From: Ponticaulis sp.
Lineage (GTDB): Bacteria > Pseudomonadota > Alphaproteobacteria > Caulobacterales > Hyphomonadaceae
Assembly (NCBI GenBank): GCA_002723155.1
Contig: PBNO01000017.1
Span: 1-43,490, forward strand
Length of the DNA: 43,490 nucleotides
Direction: 5' to 3'
The notes under the pieces were generated by a model. It worked only from the letters and a program-made list of their open reading frames with translations, had not been told where the DNA came from and ran no database searches. Numbering within the stretch: the stretch's first letter is position 1; each line of letters opens with the position of its first letter. Of the stretch, positions 1 through 8,791 are shown one piece after another. The position numbers were made by a program, and so were the translations under genes.

Positions 1-60
1 ACACACAAAACCGTGGTTTGGTATAAACTAGTAAATATAACAATAGCGTTTGGGGACTGA

Positions 61-1494
61 ATGAAGGATATATTGCTTGTTAGTGATAACAATGCATTAC
101 AACAAAATCTGCACACGATCCTGACATTTTTAGGGGAGCCGTGTGTTTCACTTTCGGTGTCTGAAGCGCAATCGTTGCTCGAAAACAAATCACCCGTTGC
201 GGTGATCATCGATGTAGAAACCGGCAACGATGCCCTGGCGTTAATCAAAAATTATCCTCAGCATCCGTTCGTAGCAATCAATATGGCCGACCAGCCAGGC
301 CTTAGCGTAGGCAATTTGGTGGGGCATATCACGCTGCCGATAACTTACCCGGCACTGACGCAGGCTATTCACCGCTGCCAGGAATATATTCGTAGTCACC
401 CCGTACGCAACGGCGCGGTCCCCACTAAAACCCGGTTATTCCGCAGTCTGGTGGGTAAAAGCGAGCAAATTCAGGGCGTTCGTCGCCTGGTAGAACAGGT
501 TGCACCCACTGAAGCCACAGTGCTTATTCTGGGGGAGTCTGGAACCGGTAAAGAAGTTGTCGCGCGTAATGTTCACTTTTTATCTGAGCGCAAAGATGGG
601 CCGTTCATCCCGGTAAACTGCGGTGCCATACCCGGTGAACTGCTGGAAAGTGAGCTGTTTGGTCACGAAAAGGGCGCTTTTACCGGTGCTATCAGTGCCC
701 GTAAAGGCCGTTTTGAGCTGGCCGAAGGCGGCACATTGTTTCTCGATGAAATCGGCGATATGCCGCTGCAGATGCAGGTGAAATTACTGCGCGTACTGCA
801 GGAAAGAATGTTTGAAAGAGTCGGTGGTAACCGGCCAATACAGTGTGACGTGCGGATTATCGCCGCCACCCATCGCGATCTGGAAAAGATGATTGCCGAT
901 GATAAGTTCCGCGAAGATTTATATTACCGTCTGAACGTGTTCCCTATCGACAGTCCGGCCCTGCGTGAACGCCGTGAGGATATTCCGTTACTGTTGCAGG
1001 AGTTGAACAGCCGCATTCAGGGAGATGGTGTCGACCCGGTCAAATTTACTGAGCGCGCTATCAGTTCTCTGATGGAGCACCCCTGGTCGGGCAATGTCCG
1101 CGAGTTGTCTAATCTGGTGGAACGACTGATGATCCTCTATCCGGGCCAGATTGTCGATGTGCAGGATCTGCCGCAGAAATACCAGTATGGTGACATGGAG
1201 CGCTTTGAGCCGGATTACCCCGAAGAAGTGCTTGAGCGTGATGCCTTCAACGAACTCTTCGCCGAGTCGGCCGGATATGACGATGATACACCGGAGCCTG
1301 AACCGGCTATCAACGGTTATTTGCCGGATGAAGGGGTAAACCTTAAAGAGTATCTTTCGGAGCTGGAAATTAATCTTATCCAGCAAGCTCTCGATCAGCA
1401 GGAGTGGGTTGTCGCCCGGGCTGCCGATAAGCTGGGAATGCGCCGAACCACCCTGGTTGAGAAGATGCGCAAGTACAATATTCAGCGTGACTAG
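61..1494 (+). CDS. flrA: FlrA/FleQ-type sigma-54-dependent flagellar master activator
   Basis: Enhancer-binding protein that activates sigma-54 promoters of class II/III polar flagellar genes, including flrBC. The 477 residues have the family order: an N-terminal receiver-like FleQ domain (about 1-115), an AAA+ domain with Walker A GESGTGKE near residue 158, the sigma-54 contact loop GAFTGA near 205 and Walker [10 protein letters not shown] near 226, then a Fis-type helix-turn-helix at about 435-475. The start at 61 is preceded by a good ribosome site (TTTGGGGAC). Gene and neighbour order match the flrA-flrB arrangement of Vibrio and Alteromonas-type gammaproteobacteria, and this is unlike the alphaproteobacterial genes that follow 2.7 kb. 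Family assignment is firm; flrA versus fleQ naming depends on the host. Confidence 0.93.
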   Translation: MKDILLVSDNNALQQNLHTILTFLGEPCVSLSVSEAQSLLENKSPVAVIIDVETGNDALALIKNYPQHPFVAINMADQPGLSVGNLVGHITLPITYPALTQAIHRCQEYIRSHPVRNGAVPTKTRLFRSLVGKSEQIQGVRRLVEQVAPTEATVLILGESGTGKEVVARNVHFLSERKDGPFIPVNCGAIPGELLESELFGHEKGAFTGAISARKGRFELAEGGTLFLDEIGDMPLQMQVKLLRVLQERMFERVGGNRPIQCDVRIIAATHRDLEKMIADDKFREDLYYRLNVFPIDSPALRERREDIPLLLQELNSRIQGDGVDPVKFTERAISSLMEHPWSGNVRELSNLVERLMILYPGQIVDVQDLPQKYQYGDMERFEPDYPEEVLERDAFNELFAESAGYDDDTPEPEPAINGYLPDEGVNLKEYLSELEINLIQQALDQQEWVVARAADKLGMRRTTLVEKMRKYNIQRD

Positions 1495-1513
1495 CACGCC
1501 TGAGCAGAGTTGG

Positions 1514-1539
1514 AGCTAACCATTCGGTTGGCTATTTTT
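1514..1539 (+). terminator. Rho-independent terminator after flrA
   Basis: An 8-bp stem (AGCTAACC/GGTTGGCT, one G-T pair) at 1514-1521/1526-1533 with a 4-base loop, then five T from 1535. It lies 20 bases after the flrA stop, so flrB must use its own promoter. Confidence 0.75.
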
Positions 1540-1637
1540 CTGAATGTAAACGCTGACAACCTCCTTTTGTCATTATATTGACAGCGAAAACTTCGTTATA
1601 AATTACTTATCTTATTGAAATTTAATAGCTAAATTTC

Positions 1638-1655
1638 TGGCACGACTAATGCAAA
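1638..1655 (+). promoter_or_regulatory. Sigma-54 promoter of flrB
   Basis: TGGCACG-N4-ATGCA: the invariant GG (1639-1640) and GC (1651-1652) are exactly 10 bases apart, as sigma-54 requires. It sits 45 bases upstream of the flrB start and downstream of the flrA terminator. This fits the known hierarchy in which FlrA with sigma-54 switches on flrBC. Confidence 0.88.
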
Positions 1656-1699
1656 ATCCTTAGCAGTCCAACAAGTGTCTGCAAATTGACGAGGAATGT

Positions 1700-3217
1700 A
1701 TGGCATTAAATAGTCGTGTTGCCAATACCGTAGAAGAAGTATCGATAAAGCCGGTGAAAAGCCATCAGGCCGCGGCCGATTTATCGCTGGTACGCGAAAC
1801 TGCTCAATCACAGCAGCAGGAACTCGACTCCTTACGACAACAAGCGTCCCGCCTTAACCACCTGTTACAGGTTATGCCCGCCGGGGTTATCGTGCTGGAT
1901 GGCAAAGGTTATGTCAGGCAAGCCAATGAGCAGGCCTCTCTGCTACTGGGCGAACCGCTCGAAGGCGAGCTGTGGCGAACCATTATTGCCCGATCTTTTA
2001 AACCCCGCGCCGACGATGGTCACGAAGTGTCGTTGTTCGATGGGCGCCGGGTGAAACTGTCTATTACGCCACTGGTGAATGAGCCGGGGCAACTTATCGT
2101 GCTTACCGACCTTACGGAAACCCGCCAGTTACAGGCGCGTCTGAGTCATCTGCAACGCTTGTCCTCACTGGGCAAAATGGTTGCCTCACTGGCCCACCAA
2201 ATTCGTACGCCACTGTCAGCGGCAATGCTGTATGCAGCCAATCTGACCCGCAAAAACCTGCAGCCAGAATCCGGCGTTCAATTTGCGCATAAACTGCAGG
2301 ACAGACTCAAAGAGCTGGAGAGTCAGGTCAATGACATGTTGCTGTTTGCTAAAAGCGGGGAGCAACAGGTAGTTAATGATATCTCAGTACAAGAACTGTA
2401 TGAGGCAATTGCGCCTACAGCGCAAACCATCACCCAGGGCCAGGAGCAGGTTGTTATTTTTAAGGGCCAACAAATCGATGCGTCGATCACCGGTAATCTT
2501 ACCGCCTTGCAGGGCGCTTTGCTTAACCTGATCCAGAATGCCAGCCAGATTAGTCCGAAGGGTAGCGATGTTACCGTGCAGTTCAGCGTACTTAACCGCT
2601 GGTTGTGTATCAATATCAGCGATCAGGGGCCTGGTATTTCTGACGCTCTGAAAGATAAAATTTTCGAACCCTTTTACACCACCAAAACGCACGGCACCGG
2701 TCTTGGTCTGTTTGGAGCTTTGTCCTTACTCATGTCTATCAGCAATTCCCAGGCGCAAGACGTCGAGAACCAGATCTATTTGGATCTGAAAGATGGTCGA
2801 GTGGTTATTGATTTGCTCCCCGACGTAGCACCGGAGCACGTCACCAGGATCAAGGAACTAACCCGCGAGGGGTTCTACGATGGAATCGTTTTTCATCGAG
2901 TTATCGATGGCTTCATGGCTCAGACGGGTGATCCGACCGGTACGGGTATGGGAGGATCGGGAACTAAGCTTAAGGCCGAGTTCTCCAATACCCCCTTCGT
3001 CCGCGGTACTGTGGGGATGGCGCGCTCGCAAGACCCTGATAGCGGAGACAGCCAATTCTTTATTTGTTTCGCCGATGCTCAGTTTCTGAACGGCCAATAC
3101 ACGGTATGGGGCAAGGTAAGCGAAGGTATTGAGCTCGTCGACAATATAACTCGGGGCGAACCGCCGGAGAATCCCGACAAGATCGTCAAAATGCAGGTCG
3201 CGGCCGACGCAAAATAA
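1700..3217 (+). CDS. flrB: Chimeric reading frame: FlrB-type histidine kinase (truncated) joined in frame to a cyclophilin
   Basis: Residues 1-337 are an FlrB-type flagellar sensor kinase. They show a PAS-like segment (about 55-140), an H box with His166 in AHQIRTP, an N box (N276/N280), a G1 box DQGPGIS (308-314) and a G2 box HGTGLGL (331-337). The normal kinase continues for a few dozen residues after G2, but here it stops there. From residue 338 (base 2711) the protein is the hydrophobic signal-peptide core and cyclophilin domain of a peptidyl-prolyl isomerase. No known protein family combines these parts. Ribosome site GAGGAA precedes the ATG at 1700. I infer a join between two unrelated genomes rather than a functional fusion, because the kinase loses its C-terminal ATP-lid region and the signal peptide becomes internal. 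Confidence 0.85.
   Translation: MALNSRVANTVEEVSIKPVKSHQAAADLSLVRETAQSQQQELDSLRQQASRLNHLLQVMPAGVIVLDGKGYVRQANEQASLLLGEPLEGELWRTIIARSFKPRADDGHEVSLFDGRRVKLSITPLVNEPGQLIVLTDLTETRQLQARLSHLQRLSSLGKMVASLAHQIRTPLSAAMLYAANLTRKNLQPESGVQFAHKLQDRLKELESQVNDMLLFAKSGEQQVVNDISVQELYEAIAPTAQTITQGQEQVVIFKGQQIDASITGNLTALQGALLNLIQNASQISPKGSDVTVQFSVLNRWLCINISDQGPGISDALKDKIFEPFYTTKTHGTGLGLFGALSLLMSISNSQAQDVENQIYLDLKDGRVVIDLLPDVAPEHVTRIKELTREGFYDGIVFHRVIDGFMAQTGDPTGTGMGGSGTKLKAEFSNTPFVRGTVGMARSQDPDSGDSQFFICFADAQFLNGQYTVWGKVSEGIELVDNITRGEPPENPDKIVKMQVAADAK
2711..3217 (+). CDS. Peptidyl-prolyl cis-trans isomerase, cyclophilin type, secreted (5' end missing)
   Basis: Cyclophilin that isomerises Xaa-Pro bonds, probably in the periplasm. 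About 169 codons remain. They begin inside a signal peptide (hydrophobic FGALSLLMSI, then SNSQAQ, consistent with cleavage after AQA/SQA) and continue with an 'enyleDLKDGRVVIDL' type beta-strand start. Catalytic and binding motifs include FHRVIDGFMAQ (catalytic Arg in FHR), GTGMGGSG, GMARS and SQFFIC, then the conserved QYTVWGKV. The C-terminus is intact. The initiator codon and signal-peptide n-region are absent because the FlrB fragment is attached. Family assignment is firm. The style of sequence suits Alphaproteobacteria, like the rest of the contig. Confidence 0.88.
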   Translation, partial: FGALSLLMSISNSQAQDVENQIYLDLKDGRVVIDLLPDVAPEHVTRIKELTREGFYDGIVFHRVIDGFMAQTGDPTGTGMGGSGTKLKAEFSNTPFVRGTVGMARSQDPDSGDSQFFICFADAQFLNGQYTVWGKVSEGIELVDNITRGEPPENPDKIVKMQVAADAK

Positions 3218-3591
3218 AACTATGCAATATGGAACTCGTTTAGCCGTCTTAGCGAAACGTTAATTCAAGGGTGTTCTCGCCATCGGCTGGGATGCTCCTA
3301 CTAGTCGACCTGAGTTTCAAACCGTGATGGCAATCTCGCCACCGGACTATTTGCTTGTAGCTTCGCGATTTGGATTGCAGCGCCTTTCTTGACCGCGGCA
3401 CACCGCAATAGAAATGTCCCAAGTCCAATATTAATTAAGCGATAGAGAAGCAAGGATTAGATTCGCATTGTGGAATAACGAATTAAAGGTAGTTGTACCG
3501 ACCTCGGGAAGATCAGCTACTCAAAAAATTCAACCAAGACGGTTCATTGGACCGCCGCTGTACCGGGCATCTAACCAAAATCCAACATTTT
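3218..3591. other. Gene-free stretch after the cyclophilin
   Basis: No convincing gene on either strand. A roughly 44-codon open run on the plus strand at about 3265-3400 reads like protein (GWDAPTSRPEF, ISPPDYLLVASRFG), but it has no start codon after the preceding stop and matches nothing I recognise. It could be a remnant. Confidence 0.4.
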
Positions 3592-3828
3592 TCATGCTGC
3601 GCGGCTCTTGAAGTACTTCAGCGCATGGATCCTTATTGCGGACGCCATTGAAACATCCTTGCCGCACTTATCAACAATTTTCTCGCACAACTCGTCTAGA
3701 CTTTGTTCTTCACGCCGACAAATTTCAGTCAGAGTTTCCTAAACTCCCGACTCCAAAGCCAGCGACGTCCGCTTGCCCTTAATAGCAAGGTTAAGGCGCA
3801 TCTTGCGCGTCGACGTAGGGTTGTCCAT
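3592..3828 (-). pseudogene. Ribbon-helix-helix (RHH_4-type) protein interrupted by an amber codon
   Basis: Read on the minus strand from the ATG at 3828, the frame gives 78 residues to the TGA at 3592-3594, with one TAG at codon 30 (3739-3741). Before the stop is KGKRTSLALESGV, after it ETLTEICRREEQSLDELCEKI. This aligns with its upstream neighbour (SGRRTSFRLEEPFWDAVNDCAKELGLTVNQL). The stop falls exactly at the tryptophan of the 'W-aL' motif of RHH_4 proteins, so a single TGG-to-TAG change explains it. The start overlaps the neighbour's stop (TAATG), which implies translational coupling. The product would be a small DNA-binding regulator. It is either a recent pseudogene, a sequencing error, or a gene read through by an amber suppressor. 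Confidence 0.8.
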
Positions 3829-4076
3829 TACGCTGCGCTCCTCGCATTGTCTCGATTTAGGAATCGGTCCCGGTAGTGCGAGATAAGAAAAACCCTAAGC
3901 GATGAAGACATGGAGGCGTCAGAACCTCCGTAATTACGGACAGCATGCGTAATCAACTGATTGACCGTTAGGCCGAGTTCTTTCGCACAATCATTCACTG
4001 CGTCCCAAAACGGTTCTTCAAGACGGAAACTTGTACGACGGCCTGAGATCTCGACGTTTCTAATACTACGGTTCAT
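3828..4076 (-). CDS. Ribbon-helix-helix domain protein (RHH_4 family)
   Basis: An 82-residue protein. Residues 9-50 (SGRRTSFRLEEPFWDAV...LTVNQLI) form the RHH_4 fold common in Alphaproteobacteria: a basic beta-strand for DNA contact, followed by two helices. The C-terminal SSSLRVFLISHYRDR segment is the family's usual ending (S-ALRvfvL). It is intact, unlike the coupled paralogue that follows it. Such proteins dimerise and are thought to act as small transcription factors; the target here is unknown. An AT-rich upstream region (about 4,180-4,350) could hold the promoter. Confidence 0.82.
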   Translation of the reverse strand: MNRSIRNVEISGRRTSFRLEEPFWDAVNDCAKELGLTVNQLITHAVRNYGGSDASMSSSLRVFLISHYRDRFLNRDNARSAA

Positions 4077-4760
4077 ACAAATTAACCTTCGTTTCGGTTA
4101 ACCACGTGAGGAACAATCCACACTGCCGCGCCACCCGAGCAGATGGTTCCATGCCCGAATCCACCAAAACATGCCACATTTATGATATAAATTCCACATT
4201 TATAGAATGTTTTGCTTGAAAAAAATGCATTTTAATACGTATCGTCAAGATCGGTCGGATGTGTGACCAAAAGCCTTCGACAAGATGGCGGAAATGCACA
4301 TTTTTCATCCAGAATTTTAGCGGAACCTATAGAGAATTAAAAACATTTTAGTTCTAGAATGCACCGCGACCATCAACCGCATAGACTTTCACAGATGCAT
4401 TTGTGGTCTCCATAAACTTCACTGTTTGGTCAAAATCCTTGGCGATTTTTTCAGATGAAAACTGAAGCGTAGTCGTACTTTTCTGTGCAGGCTAAATTCC
4501 TCGAAGATAATAGGTGGTCAGTCACGGAAATAAAGACAGCCTCAACATCTGATTGCATCCCTCCTTGTGTTCTCTACCGGATAAATCCGTTTTAAGTGAC
4601 CGGCTACCGTCTCCGTCCCCCGCACGGAAATGATAGACAGTGATTGCTGTGCCGCTTTGCTGAACCTAGGAACACGTTTATGTCGATCCATCCGTCTCGC
4701 GCAGACGATGAATTGGCACTAAAATAATGTTCGTCCACAAAGATAGTTCCAGAGTTTCCT
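4077..4760. other. AT-rich intergenic region, no gene seen
   Basis: About 680 bases separate the divergent RHH and Gfo/Idh/MocA genes. The part at about 4,170-4,360 is markedly AT-rich. I see no tRNA, repeat or credible coding frame. It probably carries the promoters of both flanking genes. Confidence 0.5.
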
Positions 4761-5942
4761 ATGAAAAAATCAAAGGTCCGCGCCGGGATCGTCGGCGCCG
4801 GGTTCGCCGCAAATTTCCATGTCAACGCAATACACCGGGTCTACGGTACCGACCCGGAAATCGTTGGCGTAACCTCCCGTTCAATAGAAACCGCACGAGC
4901 CTTCGCCGAGCCACGCGGCCTGAGGGCATTCGATAGAATGGAAGCACTCCTTGAAGAAGTCGACGTTGTCCACGTCTGCGTGCCGGCCTCCGCTCACGAA
5001 ACGGTTGCCATCGCGGCGTTAACTAGAGGTGTCGCACCGATCGTGGAGAAGCCGTTTACGGGATTCTTCGGCGATGGTAGCGCGCAATTCGATGCGCGGA
5101 CGGTTCCGCGTCAGCATGCGCTGGACGGCGCGCTGGACAGCGTAAAACGCATGCTCGAGGCAGAAGCAGCAAGCACCGCGAGAATCCTTTATGCGGAAAA
5201 CTGGGTCTATGTCCCCGCGATCCAAAAAGAACGCGAGGTCCTGGAAAAGACGGGAGGGCAGGTCCTTTGGATGCACGGCGAGGAAGCCCATTCGGGCTCC
5301 CACTCCCCGGTCTACGGCTACTGGCGGTTCGGTGGGGGTGGATCACTGATTGGCAAAGGTTGCCATCCGTTGACGGCAGCGCTGTACCTTAAAAGGGTCG
5401 AGGGCCGTGCTCGGAACGGCAAGCCGATCAGACCAATCTCCATAACGGCGCGCACGCATGAGATAACACGCCTCGACAATTTTATAGATGTCGGCCTCAT
5501 CCGAACTGACTACTTTGACGTTGAAGATTTTTCGATGCAGCACGTAACTTTCGAGGATGGTACGATTGCCACAATCTTCGCCTCTGAGTTAGTGCTCGGC
5601 GGGATCCACAACTGGCTCGAAGTAGTGGCGAATAACCACCGTACAGTTTGCAGCATCAATCCCAACACTGCGATGCAGACTTATAATCCAAAGGAGGAGC
5701 AATTTCGACACATCTACGTCGTAGAGAAGATCGAAACAAAGCAGGGCTGGGCGATGACCGCGCCCGACGAAGATTTTAGCACTGGATTCCCGCAAGAGAT
5801 CGACGCGTTTTATCGAGCAGTAGCCAGTGGAGGACCGATCGAGAGCGGCTCGGCACTTGGCGCCGACACCGTCGCGACGATATACGCGGGCTATCTTTCC
5901 GCGGAACAGGGTGGCGCGGAAACTTCCATAACTTTGCTCTGA
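4761..5942 (+). CDS. Gfo/Idh/MocA family NAD(P)-dependent oxidoreductase
   Basis: The 393 residues begin with a Rossmann fold: GIVGAGFAANFH at 9-20 (GxGxxA type dinucleotide motif), TSRS after beta-2, and the family signature EKPF near residue 96 that contacts the nicotinamide. The C-terminal alpha/beta sheet domain contains GKGCHPLTAALYL, matching the G-D-xx-H helix where the catalytic His of this family lies. Members oxidise or reduce sugar and inositol-like substrates; the specificity here cannot be told. It is followed at a 90-base gap by an MBL-fold hydrolase on the same strand. The ATG at 4761 lacks a strong ribosome site but matches the usual N-terminus. Confidence 0.85.
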   Translation: MKKSKVRAGIVGAGFAANFHVNAIHRVYGTDPEIVGVTSRSIETARAFAEPRGLRAFDRMEALLEEVDVVHVCVPASAHETVAIAALTRGVAPIVEKPFTGFFGDGSAQFDARTVPRQHALDGALDSVKRMLEAEAASTARILYAENWVYVPAIQKEREVLEKTGGQVLWMHGEEAHSGSHSPVYGYWRFGGGGSLIGKGCHPLTAALYLKRVEGRARNGKPIRPISITARTHEITRLDNFIDVGLIRTDYFDVEDFSMQHVTFEDGTIATIFASELVLGGIHNWLEVVANNHRTVCSINPNTAMQTYNPKEEQFRHIYVVEKIETKQGWAMTAPDEDFSTGFPQEIDAFYRAVASGGPIESGSALGADTVATIYAGYLSAEQGGAETSITLL

Positions 5943-6031
5943 CGGAGATTGTATACCTCGTTCGCCTTGCCTATGATGCTCGCCAACTTATATGCTGCCC
6001 GGTTTCCGGCGGGCCGACCGAGGAGACTGGG

Positions 6032-6940
6032 ATGGCCGTCAACATCCCCTTTAATCGTGATTTCGAGGTACCTTACGGGGCTCTGGAGACCGTCGCCCCA
6101 GGGCTCCGGCGTATCACCGCAAGCAACCCAGGCCCCTTCACGTTCCGCGGTACTGGCACGTACGTTGTGGGAGAAGGCAGTGTGGCGGTGATCGACCCGG
6201 GACCGGACATGCCAGAACATGTCGATGCGCTGCTTAGTGCACTTGTAGGCGAAACTATTAGTCATATCCTCATCACGCATACACATAATGATCACTCACC
6301 CGCAGCCCGGATTTTGAAGGCGGAGACTGGGGCTCCGAGTTACGGTTTTGGTCCACATGGCTCGGGCAAAGGGGAACAGGGCCTGAAGGTCGAAGCCGGC
6401 GGCGACATGGACTTTGTGCCGGACGAATTTGTTAGGGACGGAAGCGTAATCGAGGGTGCTGACTGGTCGGTCTCCTGCCTGCATACGCCAGGTCATACTT
6501 CCAACCATATCTGCTACTCTTGGGATGAGCGTAAGATCTTGTTCCCTGGTGACCATATCATGGGCTGGTCCACCAGCATAATCTCGCCGCCCGATGGCGA
6601 TATGGGCGACTACATGCGGAGCCTGACCAAACTTCTGGCGCGCGAAGATGCGCTTTACTGCCCCACCCACGGACCGACGATCGCCGATCCACATCCACTC
6701 GTGAAAGCCTTCATCGCCCACCGCCGAGAACGCGAAGATAAGATCATGAGCTGTCTCATGTCAGGAATCGAGACGGTCGCCGAGATGGTGCCCAACGTTT
6801 ATGCCGACATCGCTCCTTCTCTGCACGCGGCGGCCTCCCGTTCACTTTTCGCGACGCTAATGTACCTGGTGGAGGAAGATCGCGCCGTCGCGCTCGGGCC
6901 AGCCACCATACATGGAAGATATCGACCGGGTTCGAGCTAG
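6032..6940 (+). CDS. MBL-fold metallohydrolase (LACTB2/glyoxalase-II-like)
   Basis: A 302-residue metallo-beta-lactamase-fold hydrolase. Metal ligands are visible: THTHNDH (His83, His85, Asp87, His88), HTPGHTSNH near residue 157, and the bridging Asp in PGDHIMGW. The C-terminal winged-helix-like segment (about 240-300) resembles the LACTB2 subgroup, whose members cleave RNA or thioesters. Its stop codon shares CTAG with the stop of the convergent NUDIX gene. The MBL plus NUDIX pairing recurs in Alphaproteobacteria (recalled, not checked). Substrate unknown. Confidence 0.88.
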   Translation: MAVNIPFNRDFEVPYGALETVAPGLRRITASNPGPFTFRGTGTYVVGEGSVAVIDPGPDMPEHVDALLSALVGETISHILITHTHNDHSPAARILKAETGAPSYGFGPHGSGKGEQGLKVEAGGDMDFVPDEFVRDGSVIEGADWSVSCLHTPGHTSNHICYSWDERKILFPGDHIMGWSTSIISPPDGDMGDYMRSLTKLLAREDALYCPTHGPTIADPHPLVKAFIAHRREREDKIMSCLMSGIETVAEMVPNVYADIAPSLHAAASRSLFATLMYLVEEDRAVALGPATIHGRYRPGSS

Positions 6941-7659
6941 CCATAGCGCACGTGCCTTTGGTCTTTGCGATAACCGAAGAACGGGTACCGGTCGGGCAGG
7001 GCAAAGCCGACCCCCACGCGTCTCAGCACCTCCTCGAGCATGAATTGTGTCACGTCGACAAGCGGCAAATCGAGCGCTTCGCGAACCGGGACAAACGCGA
7101 GGTTCGCGAGCTCACCACTGCCGCCAAGTTTTCCAGTCATGTCACTGGACCAAGCCCAGAAGAAACGAGCATGAAATCGTATCGCGCGAGACGCTGGCGT
7201 GATTGCACGTCCCAGATAGGCAAGACGGGCAAGGTTGGGCGCCAGCCCAAGCGCACGCATTGCCTCCCAACTCTCATCCCCAGTTTCACCCAAATCTCCT
7301 GGTTCACCCAGAACCAGCCCCGTCTCCTCGAACGTCTCCCGTACTGCCGCCATGGCAAGGGTTCTTGCCATATTTGAGTCTCTTGACAGCCGCCGTGAGA
7401 GGTCTCTATCAAGCTCCCGTGATGGCCTCGGCAACCGATCTGTGCGATCTACTTTGCCACCGGGGAATACATATGCGTTGCTAAAAACCGCTTTGCAACC
7501 ACGGCGCCCCATGAGGACTTCGATACCGGTTGCACCGATACGCAACACCAGCATACTGGCTGAATCCTTAGGCTTCACAGGGTGCAAGATCGAACACGCT
7601 CGTTTGGGCAGATCCCCAGGTCGGCCTGTTTCGGCTTTATTTTTGACTGTTGTGGTCAC
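6937..7659 (-). CDS. NUDIX hydrolase with an insertion in the Nudix box (NUDT19/RP2-like)
   Basis: A 240-residue NUDIX pyrophosphohydrolase. The box is split: FPGGKV (65-70) is followed after roughly 36 residues by REtfEETGL (107-115), so the normal short spacing is expanded. Such an insertion is typical of the NUDT19/RP2 group, some members of which hydrolyse CoA derivatives. The Mg-binding glutamates (EETG) are present, so the enzyme should be active. It converges with the MBL gene, overlapping by 4 bases at CTAG. Confidence 0.85.
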   Translation of the reverse strand: MTTTVKNKAETGRPGDLPKRACSILHPVKPKDSASMLVLRIGATGIEVLMGRRGCKAVFSNAYVFPGGKVDRTDRLPRPSRELDRDLSRRLSRDSNMARTLAMAAVRETFEETGLVLGEPGDLGETGDESWEAMRALGLAPNLARLAYLGRAITPASRAIRFHARFFWAWSSDMTGKLGGSGELANLAFVPVREALDLPLVDVTQFMLEEVLRRVGVGFALPDRYPFFGYRKDQRHVRYG

Positions 7660-7981
7660 GGGCGCTTACACAAAAAACTAAAACCAGAGTTTAATAGCGT
7701 CTCCGGCCATGTTGAAGGCCAAGAACTGAAGCAAAGTAGCGATCCGTGGGGATCCGCAGCTATACATGATGATGGTTTATTAGACATTGACACCAGCTAT
7801 CACGAAAATTTCTATTTTTTGTACTAGGGGGATGTTCAAAGGATCAATCCGAATATCTTGCCCCAGTTTTTGTCTTTTTTAAAATATTAGTGTTATGCGT
7901 TTGTCTATATCGATACTTTAATATTAAATAATTCTGACCTTGATATATTCCCTGCAATAAAATACCCGATTACAGTCCCCG
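7660..7981. other. AT-rich intergenic region between NUDIX and mmcB
   Basis: About 320 bases, strongly AT-rich from about 7,800 to 7,975. No credible gene or RNA was seen. It probably holds the NUDIX promoter, since that gene starts at 7659 on the minus strand. Confidence 0.5.
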
Positions 7982-8431
7982 TCACGTAACAGGAAAGGTA
8001 AGTTCTTGCAGCCGTGTGGCGGCGGTGCGAGCGAAGCGCAGCGTGACCGCTTTCCTGCGTGCTGCAGCAAGTTTCAACCGAGTCGCCTCACGCAGGATCT
8101 CAGCGTCAAACCTGTCCCCTACAATGAGCCCATATTCTGGGCCACTGGGCAAAAGCTCGAGGGGAAACCCCGGCGCGACCGCAAAATAGAATAAATCACA
8201 GTATTCTAAATATTCTTGCCACTTTCGGTCAGACTTAAAACCCGCCACGGACGCCTTAATCTCCACGATCGTCACCAAGCCCGCGCGGTCGATTCCAATC
8301 AGGTCGACACGTCGACCAGTCACGAGCGACATTTCGGCTATTATCACCTGCCCAAGATTCATAAGTAACCGGGCCACACCCCGGGTTATCGAAAGCGTGG
8401 TCTCATGAGATAATTTAAAAGTTTCGGTCAT
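7982..8431 (-). CDS. mmcB: MmcB-family DNA repair protein
   Basis: The 149 residues match the alphaproteobacterial MmcB family (formerly DUF1052), described in Caulobacter as a mitomycin-inducible repair protein. A PD-(D/E)XK-like nuclease core is visible: GRRVDLIGIDRAG (Asp), then TIVEIKASVAGF (E-x-K), then DRKWQEYLEYCDLFYFAVAP. The length is normal. The start at 8431 is divergent from the small heat-shock gene. I saw no clear LexA box in the 360 bases upstream. Confidence 0.88.
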   Translation of the reverse strand: MTETFKLSHETTLSITRGVARLLMNLGQVIIAEMSLVTGRRVDLIGIDRAGLVTIVEIKASVAGFKSDRKWQEYLEYCDLFYFAVAPGFPLELLPSGPEYGLIVGDRFDAEILREATRLKLAAARRKAVTLRFARTAATRLQELTFPVT

Positions 8432-8791
8432 GACACTGCCGACAATTGGAAATTTAACGCGCCAAAAAGACGTCGAAGATTATGTGTTCAAACACAAAAT
8501 GCATCTTCCAGGCGACAATCTTGTCCATTTCATTGGTGCATCATCCGCTGCGTACAAATCGCTTACACATGAAAACTTGTGCGCCCAAATACCGGAAATT
8601 TTCAGCATTTTTTGAGCAAGCGCTAGCAATGCAACTGGCATTACCTGCATTATTCCCTGCCCCTTGATGATAAACAGGTCCATCCTAGATAATTGTAAGA
8701 AATTATCAGACTCCATGCCTTGCGAGCGGCATTGTTGGCGCGACCTCGACAAGGCGAAAGACCGTTACGCTCTAGGAGGAGCTGATCGCAC
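8432..8791. other. Divergent promoter region mmcB / hsp20
   Basis: 360 bases between two divergent genes. Short open frames on both strands (for example 8430-8615 plus) have no ribosome site and no recognisable content. It is expected to hold both promoters. No perfect heat-shock promoter was identified by eye. Confidence 0.45.
8769..8782 (+). promoter_or_regulatory. Small hairpin over the hsp20 ribosome binding site (possible thermosensor)
   Basis: GCTC (8769-8772) can pair with GAGC (8779-8782), placing the Shine-Dalgarno AGGAGG (8774-8779) in the loop and 3' arm. Small heat-shock mRNAs of Alphaproteobacteria often carry ROSE-type thermometers that mask this site. Only 4 bp is visible here, so this is a weak suggestion. 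Confidence 0.25.
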
